Assembly: GCA_016704485.1 (NCBI GenBank)
Contig: JADJAA010000002.1
Span: 1,178,001-1,242,000 of the forward strand
DNA length: 64,000 nt
Reading direction: 5' to 3'
From: Flavobacteriales bacterium
Lineage (GTDB): Bacteria; Bacteroidota; Bacteroidia; Flavobacteriales_F; PHOS-HE28
Shown: one piece after another, positions 25,646-35,449 of the stretch
Numbering within the stretch: position 1 is the stretch's first letter
Layout of the letters: each line of letters starts with the position of its first letter
The notes under the pieces: model-generated
Database searches by the model: none
The model's input: the letters and a program-made list of their open reading frames with translations, nothing else
Told to the model about the DNA's origin: nothing
Made by a program: the position numbers and the translations under genes

Positions 25646-26293
25646 ATGATCCGCGCTACATCCATCCGCAAGAAATACGGCGACCTCGAAGTACTTAAAG
25701 GTGTTGACCTGCACGTTTCAGCTGGCGAAGTGGTAAGCATCGTTGGTGCCAGTGGCGCAGGCAAGACAACGCTCTTGCAGATCCTCGGAACGCTGGAACG
25801 TGCGGATAGCGGCACGCTGGAGATCAACGGCGAGAACGTGAGCAAGCTAGGGACCAAGGCACTCAGCGCGTTCCGGAACAAGCACATTGGTTTCGTGTTC
25901 CAGTTCCATCATTTACTTCCGGAATTCACGGCGTTGGAGAATGTGATGATGCCGGGCCTGATCGCTGGACGGAGTATCAGTGTTTGCACCCCAAGAGCAA
26001 TGGAATTACTGGAACGATTGAATGTTTCTGCCCGTGTTCAACACAAACCAGGACAGCTTAGCGGCGGCGAGCAGCAGCGCGTTGCCGTAGCGCGTGCGCT
26101 ATTCAATAGCCCCAGCGTGGTATTAGCCGATGAGCCATCCGGAAACTTGGACTCTGCACATGCCAAAGAATTGCACCAATTATTCTTCGATCTGCGCACG
26201 GAACTGGGCCAGACTTTCGTGATCGTTACGCACAACGAGGAATTGGCGGGCATGGCCGATCGACGACTGGTGATGAAGGACGGGGTGATGTGA
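25646..26293 (+). CDS. ABC transporter ATP-binding protein (LolD/MacB-type)
   Basis: A 215-residue ATPase with Walker A GASGAGKTT, the Q-loop region FVFQFHHLLPEFTALENVMMP, signature LSGGEQQRVAVARAL, Walker B VVLADEPSG and the H-loop VTHNEELA. The FQFHHLLPEFTA and EN-VMMP phrases are typical of LolD, the ATPase that powers release of lipoproteins from the inner membrane to LolA. No permease gene (LolC/E) is adjacent; in Bacteroidota lolD is commonly separate. Other MacB-like exporters cannot be excluded. Confidence 0.92.
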   Translation: MIRATSIRKKYGDLEVLKGVDLHVSAGEVVSIVGASGAGKTTLLQILGTLERADSGTLEINGENVSKLGTKALSAFRNKHIGFVFQFHHLLPEFTALENVMMPGLIAGRSISVCTPRAMELLERLNVSARVQHKPGQLSGGEQQRVAVARALFNSPSVVLADEPSGNLDSAHAKELHQLFFDLRTELGQTFVIVTHNEELAGMADRRLVMKDGVM

Positions 26294-26369
26294 GGCGAAT
26301 AATACCATGGCTTGCGGCAACCCTGAATAGGTAGCATCGTCTATCTTGCAGCAACGATCCATAACTAAC

Positions 26370-29300
26370 ATGATCCGTGCAAAACTGTTGTTCACGAAGA
26401 TATGCCTTGCGGCATTCAGCATTTCAGGCGCGGCTCAGGATGGGGCGTTGGATCCTACATTCAACGTTGGTGATGCTGGTTTCAGCAGGGGTGACGGCAC
26501 GGGAGGTGTTAACGTGGTAGTTCCTTTGTCTGATGGAAAGGTGCTGATCGGAGGTTCAGGCACATTTTACAATGGAGAACCTTTTGGCCGTATTGGGCGT
26601 GTGAATGTGGATGGGCTTTTGGACGCCGGGTTCATTACTGGCACTGGTGCCGACAATATTATTCGGACCATGGCTTTAAGGCCTGACGGAAAAATACTAA
26701 TTGCAGGGGATTTTACCAGTTACAACGGCGTTGCCCGAAACCGCATAGCACGATTGAACGCCGACGGGAGCTTGGACTTAGCATTCAATCCTGGATCTGG
26801 AGCAGATGCCCCGATACTCAAATTGGTTTTGCAACCCGATGGGGGCGTGGTCATTGCAGGGGAATTCACAAACTTCAATGCGACACCACGAGGCCGCATC
26901 GCCCGACTTCTCGTGAATGGGGCGTTGGATACAAGCTTCGATCCCGGATCCGGGGCCAATAACATCATTCGCTCGATCGCATTGCAAGCAGATGGAAAGG
27001 TGGTGATGGGCGGGGAGTTTGCGACGTACAACGGGACAGGACGAAGTCGCATTGCTCGTTGTAACACGGATGGCAGTCTGGACTCGAGCTTCGATCCAGG
27101 TACGGGGCTCGCCTATGCTGGAATTTACACACCGAACGTACAGTCGATCAGTATTCAAACAGATGGCAAGATCCTGTTCGCAGGTCAGTTCACCGGATAC
27201 AACGGCACTACGCGAATGCGAATAGCCCGCGTAGATGCGAATGGGGGGCTTGACGCGAGCTTTGATCCAGGCTTGGGAACGAATAGAACACTTTACTCAA
27301 CTGCGGTCCAAGCTGATGGCAAGATCCTTATTGGCGGCGACTTTATTACCTATAACGGCACACCCCGTAAAATGGTAACCCGCTTGAATGCGAATGGAAC
27401 TCTGGACGCAGGCTTCGGGAATGCAACTGGCGCCGATGATTATGTACTATCGATCGCCGTTCGAACCAATGGAGAGATCTTTATTGGTGGCTATTTCCGA
27501 TCTTACAATTCAACTGGTCCTAGCGGTATCGCCAAATTAAACGCAGATGGCAGCCTTAATGGAACTTTTAATCCTGGGAATGCTGCAAATGGCCTGATCT
27601 ATACTTCAGCAATACAACCTAATGGCAAGATCCTAATTGGAGGTCTTTTTACAAGTTATCAAGGTTATAGTCGGAATAGGATCTCACGCTTGAACGCAAA
27701 TGGCACGTTGGATACAAGCTTCGACCCAGGTACCGGCATCCCAACCAATTGGGTAAACGATATAGTTGTTCAGCCCGATGGAAAGATCATACTTGCCGGG
27801 AATTTTGACATGTATAATGGCATAGCCTGCAATAACATAATTAGAATTAATACGGACGGAAGTTTAGATCCAGGATTCACACCAGGCACGGGACCTGGAT
27901 CTTCTGCATTATGCGCTGCACTGCAAACGGACGGTAGATCCTGCTCGGTGGTTTATTTGGAACATACAATGGCGGCACGCGACGTGGCTTGGTACGATTG
28001 AACCCGAACGGTACACTTGACAGCACCTTTGACCAGGGAGTGGGAATCAATTCTGCCGGGTGGGTGAGAACGCTAAGTATACAGACCGATGGGCGGATCT
28101 TGGTCGGAGGGTTGTTCAGTAGTTACAACGGAACAAGCCGGATCAACTTGGCCCGGTTGAACATGAACGGTTCTTTGGATAGCAGTTTCGATCCAGGCAC
28201 ATCAACTAGTAGTGTTGTAATGTCGACCGTTTTACTAGCTGATGGCAGATTCTTAATTGGAGGTGGAATTACCAGTTATAATGGAACACCAACTGGAAAC
28301 CTTGTGCGTGTGAACAGCAACGGAAGTTTGGATCTAAGTTTTGCGATCGGTACAGGTGCCAACGCAGTAGTAAATTCCATTGGTCTTCAACCAGATGGAA
28401 GAATTGTTATTGGTGGAAATTTCACAAGTATTAATGGTTTGTCGCGTAGCCGAATTGCTCGGTTGTTCGCTGACGGTTCCGTGGACCCTAATTTCAATTC
28501 AAGTCCGGGGAGTAATGCCGCAATTCGAAAAGTAAACTTACAACCCGATGGAAAGATCCTGATCAGCGGTGATCTCACCTCCTTCAACGGCACCGGCCGC
28601 AACCGTATAGCTCGTCTGCACGGTACTTCCACAATGCCATCCATAGCAACATCTGTCTTCCTGGATGGCCCATACACCAGTAGTTCGATGAACGATGCCC
28701 TACGCACCCTACCCTCCTTCCCGCTCACGGAACCATTCACCACAATGGGTTACAGCAGACCAGTGTTCAACCCAGGAGCAACTATCGGTTCCAACGTTCT
28801 ATCTGCCACCGGCAACAACGCCATCGTCGATTGGGTAATCGTGGAAATGCGCCCAGCCACTTCGCCGAGTACGGTAGCCGCAAGCCGCGCGGTACTCCTT
28901 CAACGCGATGGTGATGTCGTGGACCTCGATGGAGTTAGTACTGTGGGCTTCTCAGGACTTGCCGCAGGTAATTATTGCGTTGCTGTGCTTTCGCGGAACC
29001 ACCTGCCCGTTATGCTCTCCCCCAGCACGCCAGTAGCATTCGGTGGTGCGGTGGCTAACGTGGACTTCACACATCCGACCACCCAAGTCTATGACAATGA
29101 TTCACGGACAAATGTGGGTGGCACCATGACCGTTGTCACAGGCGATGTCAACTTCAACGGAACTGTTCAATACACGGGCACCAACAACGACCGCGACCTT
29201 ATCCTGCAACGCATAGGCGGTGTGGTGCCTACAAACTCGGTAACCGGGTATTGGGCAGAAGATGTGAACATGGATGGCGTTGTGCGCTATACTGGCACAG

Positions 29301-29377
29301 GCAACGACCGCGATCGGATCTTGCAAAGTATCGGTGGTACGACACCTACGGCTACCGTTGCTGCACCGCTTCCCTAA
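26370..29377 (+). pseudogene. delta-60 repeat secreted protein, one-base frameshift
   Basis: A signal peptide (MIRAKLLFTKICLAAFSIS) leads into 14 beta-propeller-like delta-60 repeats of about 45 residues, of the form QPDGKILIGGDF.SYNG..R.RIARLN.DGSLD. A C-terminal region carries two dockerin-like motifs, GDVNFNGTVQYTG..NDRD and EDVNMDGVVRYTG..NDRD. The frame breaks in repeat 10 at about 27937: the first frame ends at 28001 and the rest is open from 27989. Adding one base after 27937 restores GRILLGGLFGTYNGG exactly. Everything else is intact, so this is either a sequencing or assembly error or a very recent mutation. The whole protein would be about 1000 residues, exported, function unknown. 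Confidence 0.85.
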
Positions 29378-29458
29378 AATTATTGTCAGTAGCTGGGAAC
29401 TTCCCTTTTACCCTTGATCAAAAGGTTGATCTTGTCATTCCCCCTACCTTTCCGGCCA

Positions 29459-30151
29459 ATGTCCGCATGGAAAGCGCCATCCCGTTCGATCTTTCGTTTG
29501 CTGATCGTCATCTTACTGTGCAGCATTGGGTTCAATGTGTGGTTCGTTGTGCGGGATCAGAACCGAAAAGTGGAATTCAATGATCATGTTGATCCGCAGA
29601 TCGAAGGGCGGGCTGCGCTGAATGCGACCATGAAGATAGAACCTCATACGATCCTGTTCCTTGGCGACAGCCACGTTGAGATGTTCCCGTTGAACGATCT
29701 TTTTCCGAATAAGAAGATCTTGAATTTAGGGGTCTCTGGCAGCAAGCTGGATCAGGTTATCGATGGTCAGGCAAGGATCGATCTTGGTAACACACCGGAG
29801 AAGATCTTTATCATGGCCGGAGTGAATGATATTTTCCACGGCTCTAATCCTGAAGATGTTGGGAAACGCATGGAACAATTGCTGAACATCCTTCAAGAAC
29901 GCTACCTCGCTGTTCCACTTTTCGTACACGCCATTCTACCAACACGCGAGCCCTCTTTCGCGTATGCGATCATCGCAAGCAATGCACTATTGAAGCCGAT
30001 CTGCGATGAACACGGTGTTACATTCATCGACATGTATGCGACCGTTGAACAGAATGGTCTGATCCGCAGCGAATTGGTCTATGACCAGATCCATTTGAAC
30101 GCGGAGGGTTATGCCCTGTGGGCGAAGGTGCTCGAACCCTTTTTGAATTGA
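29459..30151 (+). CDS. SGNH/GDSL-family hydrolase, membrane-anchored
   Basis: A 230-residue protein with one N-terminal membrane segment (IFRLLIVILLCSIGFNVWFV) and an SGNH hydrolase domain: nucleophile Ser71 in FLGDSHVE, Gly in NLGVSGSKL, Asn in MAGVNDIF, and the Asp/His pair in YDQIHLNAEGYALW. Such enzymes are acyl-esterases or acyltransferases for polysaccharides. It is followed 12 bases later by the first part of an MBOAT acyltransferase, the usual partner in O-acetylation of surface glycans, but that partner is broken here. ATG at 29459 gives the anchor; TTG at 29414 is less likely. Confidence 0.87.
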   Translation: MSAWKAPSRSIFRLLIVILLCSIGFNVWFVVRDQNRKVEFNDHVDPQIEGRAALNATMKIEPHTILFLGDSHVEMFPLNDLFPNKKILNLGVSGSKLDQVIDGQARIDLGNTPEKIFIMAGVNDIFHGSNPEDVGKRMEQLLNILQERYLAVPLFVHAILPTREPSFAYAIIASNALLKPICDEHGVTFIDMYATVEQNGLIRSELVYDQIHLNAEGYALWAKVLEPFLN

Positions 30152-30163
30152 TCGCATAGGACC

Positions 30164-30372
30164 ATGCTCTTCTCGGCGATCGAATTCTGGTTCTTCTACC
30201 CTGTTGTCTTTCTGCTGTATTGGTTCGTCACGAAGGGCAATTTGCGGTTGCAGAACGGGATGCTTTTGCTTGCGAGCTACTTTTTCTATTCCTGTTGGGA
30301 TTGGCGTTTTTTATTCTTGCTGATATTCAGCACGCTCTTGGATTTTTCCAGCGGACTTTTGATCCGCAGCAG
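30164..30372 (+). pseudogene. MBOAT O-acyltransferase, N-terminal fragment
   Basis: The first ~70 residues of an MBOAT (AlgI/DltB-like) membrane acyltransferase: LFSAIEFWFFYPVVFLLYWF, LRLQNGMLLLASYFFY, WDWRFLFLLIFSTLLDF. A full protein would have about 470 residues. At about 30372 similarity stops and the sequence continues as the reverse strand of a second MBOAT gene. The open frame runs on to 30400 only by chance. It follows the SGNH hydrolase by 12 bases, so it was the second gene of an acyl-transfer pair. Confidence 0.85.
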
Positions 30373-31366
30373 TAGCACGAAATGCCAGACCGTGCAATGA
30401 GCCACACAACAGAAAGATGATAATAATGACTAGATTTAGAATTAGCATTTTCCCATGGCTGCTTCCAATGGGGAAGAAAACAAATTCCCGGAACCATGTC
30501 GTGAGCGAGAAGCACCAATACTGACAAAACGGGGGACTTTATAGTGAAAAACACGGAAACGAGAAATCCTTCATCAGGTTCAAACCGAATAGCAGAATGC
30601 AGCCGATGGCGATATCGCTATACCCGAAATAATTACCGAATACTGCATTACGCGATAGAAAATCCCAAGAACTAATGTTGCTCCGCTGCACTCCACATTA
30701 TTCGAGAAAACGTGATCCACATCTATCTCGCAATTGTCCGTTAATACCATTTTCATAAATAGACCCACAGCATTTGCAGCGACCCCCATTGACAGCAAAT
30801 GCTTAGTTGAACAGGCACAACTCCCTGAGCTGAGATAACAGATTACTGGGACGTTGGATGGGCCCAGCGACTAGCTATGGAAACAAACTCACATACGCCT
30901 CAAAGGCAATCATATCGTACGTTGGTTGCAATTTGCTCTTATACGCCTCGAAGCTATAACACACAGTTTGGAACTGTGTAAAAGCTAAAATCTACCGGAA
31001 GGATGATATTCAACCTTCCAACATGAAAACTCCCGACTAGCAGATTGAAAGCCTCAACAAAATTTTCTTGGAAAAATTGGTATACTTAAAAAAGGCTAGA
31101 GAGACCCAAGTTTAGGGCAAGAGTGGTCCAAAGTACGTACTTGCCTTCACCTTGATCGGTCTTAGTTCTGGTCCAGGACCAAAATAATACACCAATTTGC
31201 TGAATGCAATAAGAATAAGTACACCTGGATCCGACCAGCCATAGAGCAAATAACTCGCCAACAATAAAATAGCACTGGGGCGTATTACACTTTTACCCTA
31301 CACCCACCCATGAAAGATGAAGACCAACGGAAGGAAAACCACAATATCCATAGAGTCGAATAGCAT
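30373..31366 (-). pseudogene. MBOAT O-acyltransferase, decayed copy on the opposite strand
   Basis: Reading the minus strand across frames gives the family in order: start MLFDSMDIVVFLPLVFIF; a stop; LLLASYLLYGWSDP; FFKYTNF; NIILPVDFSFYT; YKSKLQPTYDMIAFEAYVSLFP, stop, LVAGPIQRPS; VGLFMKMVLTDN; GYSDIAIGCILLFGLNLM; SLTTWFREFVFFPIGSSHGK; FLLCGSLHG near 30390. It has at least three stops and several frameshifts. The usual GLWHG around the catalytic His is GSLHG, and the C-terminal ~100 residues are missing. It is therefore a degenerate gene, distinct from the plus-strand fragment it abuts. Confidence 0.82.
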
Positions 31367-31493
31367 TTGGTGCATCGCGGTAACAAGATTCGCAAAGATG
31401 TGGTAGCAATAGAACAGAGCAAGTTATTAAAGGTCAAACAGCTTATCACTTTCACCTTATGACACAAATGAACATATGGGTTCCTCCCTTAGA

Positions 31494-32486
31494 TCAGTAA
31501 TCAATTGTTTTCTGCTCTATGTCTTTCAACCATGCATCCAGAGTAACCATTTCTTTATCGCAAATGATCTTTTCCTTCAAAAGTGCCGAATATGCTCTGT
31601 AAAGGTTATTCTTTATGTCCTCTGTTCTAATAATGGAATTTGCGACCAAGTCAACTACGCTTTCCGAATGTTGATACATTGGAATCTCCGAAATGAAATC
31701 ATTCATATGATCATGAGCGTTTCTTTTTTGAACAACAGATGCATTCGTGAAGCCAAGCTGATATCCATATAACCACATGATCGGTTGAGCTACCAATCCT
31801 CGTAGGATGTCAGTGAACCTGAAAGTTACATAGCTAGGCAGATAAAGTAGTGGAAATAATTCCTTCCTGAAAATTGTGTTTTGCGAATTAAAAGGGCTAA
31901 TGGTCCCAATTCCCAACACGACTGGTTCTCGATCTTCAAAATAACATGGCGCACCATTCGTCAATCGATATATTGCATCTACATCAGGATCTTGATCTGC
32001 AAGTCCCTGCCAAACACCAACCTTGCAAATATTGGACACCAAATCTTTCTCCAGTTCGAAATTCTTCAAGATCAGGCTCAATGGTAATCCTCTTGCCCAT
32101 ATTTTCTCCTTGGAGAATAGCTGATATATGTTTACAAATCCTCTGTTTCCCTCAACACAATCATATTTATTTTCAAAATCGGGGAAGCCCCAATTAACTT
32201 TTGGATAATTATCGTCATCAGTGTCGATGATAAGGTCCGTCCCAAATTCAATTGCTTTCAAATAACCTATCATTTTTCTGGAATAGTGATCAAAAGGAAG
32301 GATTTTGGCTAATTCGTAGCCACTACTTTCTTGCACTTCCAGAGGTAAATAGGTGACGTTCTTACAAAACCAGTTCTTAGGTGTTTTCCTATCACCAACG
32401 ACAATTAGGTGACGACCCTTCTGTTTAGAAAACGCAACAACTGATTCCGTTGGATCAAAAATCGAAGTTATCACTATGTAACTCAT
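31494..32486 (-). CDS. STELLO-type (DUF288) glycosyltransferase-like protein
   Basis: A 330-residue protein with the DUF288/STELLO signature: MSYIVITSIFDPTESVVAF, LIVVGDRKTPKNW, MIGYLKAIEFGTDLIIDTDDDNYP (a DDD metal motif) and WQGLADQDPDVDAIYRL. STELLO proteins are glycosyltransferase-like and in plants affect cellulose synthesis; bacterial members lie in polysaccharide loci with unproven activity. ATG at 32486 overlaps the upstream stop as ATGA, so it is preferred to 32504. Base composition is visibly more AT-rich than in flanking core genes, suggesting transfer. The DNA downstream holds the MBOAT pseudogene. Confidence 0.83.
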   Translation of the reverse strand: MSYIVITSIFDPTESVVAFSKQKGRHLIVVGDRKTPKNWFCKNVTYLPLEVQESSGYELAKILPFDHYSRKMIGYLKAIEFGTDLIIDTDDDNYPKVNWGFPDFENKYDCVEGNRGFVNIYQLFSKEKIWARGLPLSLILKNFELEKDLVSNICKVGVWQGLADQDPDVDAIYRLTNGAPCYFEDREPVVLGIGTISPFNSQNTIFRKELFPLLYLPSYVTFRFTDILRGLVAQPIMWLYGYQLGFTNASVVQKRNAHDHMNDFISEIPMYQHSESVVDLVANSIIRTEDIKNNLYRAYSALLKEKIICDKEMVTLDAWLKDIEQKTIDY

Positions 32487-33421
32487 CTTAGGCTTGTGTT
32501 CCATTTTGATAACTTAACCGGATGCAAATAAAGTTGATCACTTGGAAAATGATCAAGTAATTGTTGCAATTCATTATCAAACTTATCGAGCTCCATATAT
32601 TCTTCTTTAGTCCAAAGCGCCTTGCCTTTAAGCTTTAGCTCATTTTCAGTAACTATTTCTTTGGCTACCAAAACCATAGCAGTGGGTATCGCCACTTCTA
32701 CGAATAACTGAGTTGCGGCAAATACGCCACAATAGTGACAAAATTGCTTTATCGAATTTGAATCGATAATAAAAATATCTGAATAACTACCAACAATTGG
32801 ATAAGAAAGATTAAATTTCGCATCAGAACTTCTTAAATAATTCAGAATAAAATTACAGTGCTTCAAACTTCCACGACCAAAAAATGGTTTGATCCAGTCC
32901 TTTAATTTATTCGGAGTTTTCCAGATCTGCCTAAATCGAAGTGGTTCTATTGACAACTCGAATTGCTGAAATTTGGTTAACGCATGCTCATAGTCAGGAA
33001 GTTCACCATCAGCTTCCACACCATTCGCTTTTAATTTCCAATGATATGCGTCACCAACTCTCGACCACCAGAACCCCGGATCATGCAAGGTAATAAAACC
33101 TGGAATGAAACATGTTTTAGCGGTTAACCTGATGCATTCAGCATAATTATACTCATTGATCACAGGGTTTAAAAGCAAATCGTCTGCAATAAAAAAATAA
33201 TGAATATATTCTTCTCTAAAATAACTTTTCATCCCTTGTGTGACATACCCTTGAAAATATAACGAACATTCGTAAACAGAAATTACATTTTCCCTATTAC
33301 CAGTATAGAAAGGCACTAAGTGATAAATGTTTCTAAACCTATCCTTGTAAAGCTTCTCTATTACTTCAATATTTTGATTAAATTGGTGGTTATATATTAT
33401 TATCAATGCTACTTTGCTCAT
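32483..33421 (-). CDS. uncharacterised glycosyltransferase-like protein
   Basis: A 312-residue cytoplasmic-looking protein beginning MSKVALIIIYNHQFNQN. No family is recognised with certainty. Features reminiscent of GT-A enzymes are an early Rossmann-like strand, YFFIADDLLLNP (a possible DxD-like acidic site near residue 80) and later aromatic residues (HDPGFWWSRV). It is translationally coupled (ATGA) to the STELLO-type gene and shares its AT-rich composition, so the two likely act together on a surface glycan. The frame extends upstream to 33496, but that part lies inside the IS element; 33421 is the real start. Confidence 0.7.
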   Translation of the reverse strand: MSKVALIIIYNHQFNQNIEVIEKLYKDRFRNIYHLVPFYTGNRENVISVYECSLYFQGYVTQGMKSYFREEYIHYFFIADDLLLNPVINEYNYAECIRLTAKTCFIPGFITLHDPGFWWSRVGDAYHWKLKANGVEADGELPDYEHALTKFQQFELSIEPLRFRQIWKTPNKLKDWIKPFFGRGSLKHCNFILNYLRSSDAKFNLSYPIVGSYSDIFIIDSNSIKQFCHYCGVFAATQLFVEVAIPTAMVLVAKEIVTENELKLKGKALWTKEEYMELDKFDNELQQLLDHFPSDQLYLHPVKLSKWNTSLR

Positions 33422-33453
33422 TTTAATGTCGTTTAAGAATTTCCTTTGCCTTA

Positions 33454-34346
33454 GAAGCCATCTCAAAAATAACTTTTGAGAATTATCATTACGCAAGCCA
33501 ACTGCACCATGCCTAAGAAGAGGTCTGCATGGTATTCATACCGAACGAATGTACGGCGCGAGTTAAACAACCACGCGAACAACCTTTCGACCTTCCAGCG
33601 GCGTTTGTAGCGCCGTAATTCCCGTCCATCTTGATGCACTTGTCGTTTTCTGTTACTCCTGTGCGGACATACCAGTTGGATTCCGCGTTTCTTCAATGTG
33701 CGTCTTAGTTTGTCACTGTCGTACGCCCTGTCGGCGATCACACGTTTGGGCTTTATGGCACACGAACGGATCGTCCTATCGGCTAGCTTTACTTCATGGG
33801 TGCTGGCGCTAAAGGCCCGTACGGTGAGAGGAATACCAACAGCGTCTGTGACTGCCATGATCTTGGTGCCTTTCCCTTTCTTAGTAGGTCCAACACAAGC
33901 CCCCTTTTTTGGCACTTGCGAAGGTGCCATCGATAAAGCATTCGGTAATGTCGATCTTCCCTCGATCGCGTAGATCCGATGCAAGAGCATGCAGCAGTTT
34001 ATCCCAAGAACCGCTCTTGCACCAGTGTTTGTGGTACCGATGGCAAGTCTGGTATGGCGGGTATCTGCCAGGTAGATCTGCCCATGGTGCACCGGTCCGG
34101 CATATCCACAAGATCCCGTTAAGCACCGCACGTGGATCTTGTCTGGGCCTGCCACGTGTTTCGCTCTTATGAAAAATACTTGTAAGCGGTTTTTCCAACA
34201 CTTCCCATTGCTTGTCGCTGATGTCCATCGCTTTTCTTAGCGAAGTACATTGCGCCAAAGAAGAAGATCAACTGGAACATTAAAAAGTTGATCAAAGCCC
34301 AGTGTTCATAGATAACTTAGGCAATGCTTATTTTTGAGATTCCTTC
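33454..34346 (-). mobile_element. IS5-family insertion sequence (893 bases)
   Basis: The left end GAAGCCATCTCAAAAATAA (33454-33472) and the complement of the right end, GAAGGAATCTCAAAAATAA (34328-34346), match at 17 of 19 bases. Both ends are flanked by TA (33452-33453 and 34347-34348), a two-base target duplication as in the IS427/ISL2-like branches of IS5. The transposase lies inside on the minus strand in two overlapping frames. The left end lies 32 bases from the start of the glycosyltransferase-like gene, so the element could have cut off or replaced its promoter. Confidence 0.88.
33463..34228 (-). CDS. IS5-family transposase (two frames)
   Basis: A DDE transposase encoded in two frames. 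The first (34228 to 33881) has MDISDKQWEVLEKPL, GRPRQDPRAVLNGILWI, TGAPWADLP and CFIDGTFASAKK, containing the first catalytic Asp. The second, ending at 33463, has GPTKKGKGTKIMAVTDA, VIADRAYDSDKL (second Asp) and YKRRWKVERLFAWL (Glu). The switch falls at the AAAAAAGGGGG run near 33900-33910 and needs a +1 step (or an indel). It may be programmed frameshifting, seen in some IS5 relatives, or an inactivating mutation. Confidence 0.9.
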
Positions 34347-34664
34347 TAGTCACTATTATTGGAACAACGATAAGTGGTAAATGTAAATATTGTGGATTGA
34401 AAGTTTGGTTTCGCATACACGAAGACCATTGGTAGTGTTACGTAATCACCAATCCAAAAAAGCCGTAATCATACCAAGCACGAGCTAATACTCGTGATGT
34501 CAGTAATGCTCCAGATCGGTTACGGCGAACCTTTACGCTACTCAGCATAGTAGCTATCCATGTAATCCATTAGGAGTTGTGTCCTTTGAGAACCCATCAC
34601 ATCCATCAATTCGTCTAAATCCGACAGAACGTATTAACTTTACCAATTCAATAAATCTTTCGAA
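34347..34664. other. intergenic region between IS element and DUF4412 gene, 318 bases
   Basis: No gene, RNA or repeat was recognised. TTAACTTTACC at 34636-34646, 19 bases before the DUF4412 start, weakly resembles a -7 box. Confidence 0.45.
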
Positions 34665-35444
34665 ATGCGTACACTCATCCTCTCTACACTCCTGATTTCA
34701 ACGATCACCGTCGCTCAAACTGACGCGGAAAAAGCGCTCATTGAACAGTATACCGGCGCTGGCATGCCGGTGGTCGAAAAGGATGATTCACCCTTTGTAC
34801 CCAACACATTCATTGGCGATTTCATTATGGACATCACCACCATGGATAAGAAGACCGAAAAGCCACAGACCATGTCCATTCACTATGCCAGCAACGCGGA
34901 AATGACCTCCATACGCATGGATGCGGCGGAAATGAAGGGTCAAGAAATGACCATGATGACCGACCTGAAGAACAAGTGGCAGTATATGATGATGACGGAC
35001 AACAACGGGAAAAAGACCGCAATGAAGACCCCGAAAATGAAGATCAACATAAAGGAAACACCTGATGCTGAAAAAGATGGATCGGAGACGGATGTCACTG
35101 TGACCAATGAAACTAAGACGATCAATGGTCATGTTTGTTCAAAGGTCATTGCCAAAAGCAAGGAAGGCACATGGACGGGCTGGATGGCCAAGGGAGTTGC
35201 GGTACCGTTCACGGATCTAACGAACAACATCGCTTCCGGGAATGTCTCTGCGTTGAAGTATGACGACAGGCAGATCACAGGATTCCCAATGGAATTCGAG
35301 ATGGTGGATGCCGAGACGAACGAAAAAACACAAGGCGTTACCCGAGAGTTCAACTTAGGTGAACCACCAGCGAGTACATTCAGCTTGGACGGTTATCAAG
35401 TTGTGGAACTGCCGATGGCATTGCCGGGCATGATGGGCCGCTGA
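34665..35444 (+). CDS. DUF4412 domain-containing secreted protein
   Basis: A 259-residue protein with signal peptide MRTLILSTLLISTITVAQ and a DUF4412 domain (residues ~55-255), visible as FIMDITTM, IHYASNAEMTSIRMD, MTMMTDLKNKWQYMMM and NGHVCSKVIAKSKEGTWTGWMAKG. The fold is LolA/LolB-like; members are periplasmic or surface proteins of unknown role. It is unusually Met- and Lys-rich (MTMMTD, QYMMMTDNNGKK). The TIGR02757 gene begins 5 bases after its stop. Confidence 0.87.
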   Translation: MRTLILSTLLISTITVAQTDAEKALIEQYTGAGMPVVEKDDSPFVPNTFIGDFIMDITTMDKKTEKPQTMSIHYASNAEMTSIRMDAAEMKGQEMTMMTDLKNKWQYMMMTDNNGKKTAMKTPKMKINIKETPDAEKDGSETDVTVTNETKTINGHVCSKVIAKSKEGTWTGWMAKGVAVPFTDLTNNIASGNVSALKYDDRQITGFPMEFEMVDAETNEKTQGVTREFNLGEPPASTFSLDGYQVVELPMALPGMMGR

Positions 35445-35449
35445 GCCCC

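Noticed and set aside
27989..29377. Separate gene for the second half of the delta-60 protein
   Set aside because: It lacks a signal peptide and begins in mid-repeat; one added base joins it to the upstream frame.
30327..30798. Two short minus-strand genes (75 and 72 codons)
   Set aside because: Both are out-of-frame pieces of the decayed MBOAT gene; the homologous protein appears only when frames are joined.
31285..31467. 60-codon minus-strand gene
   Set aside because: It is the wrong frame across the start of the MBOAT pseudogene.
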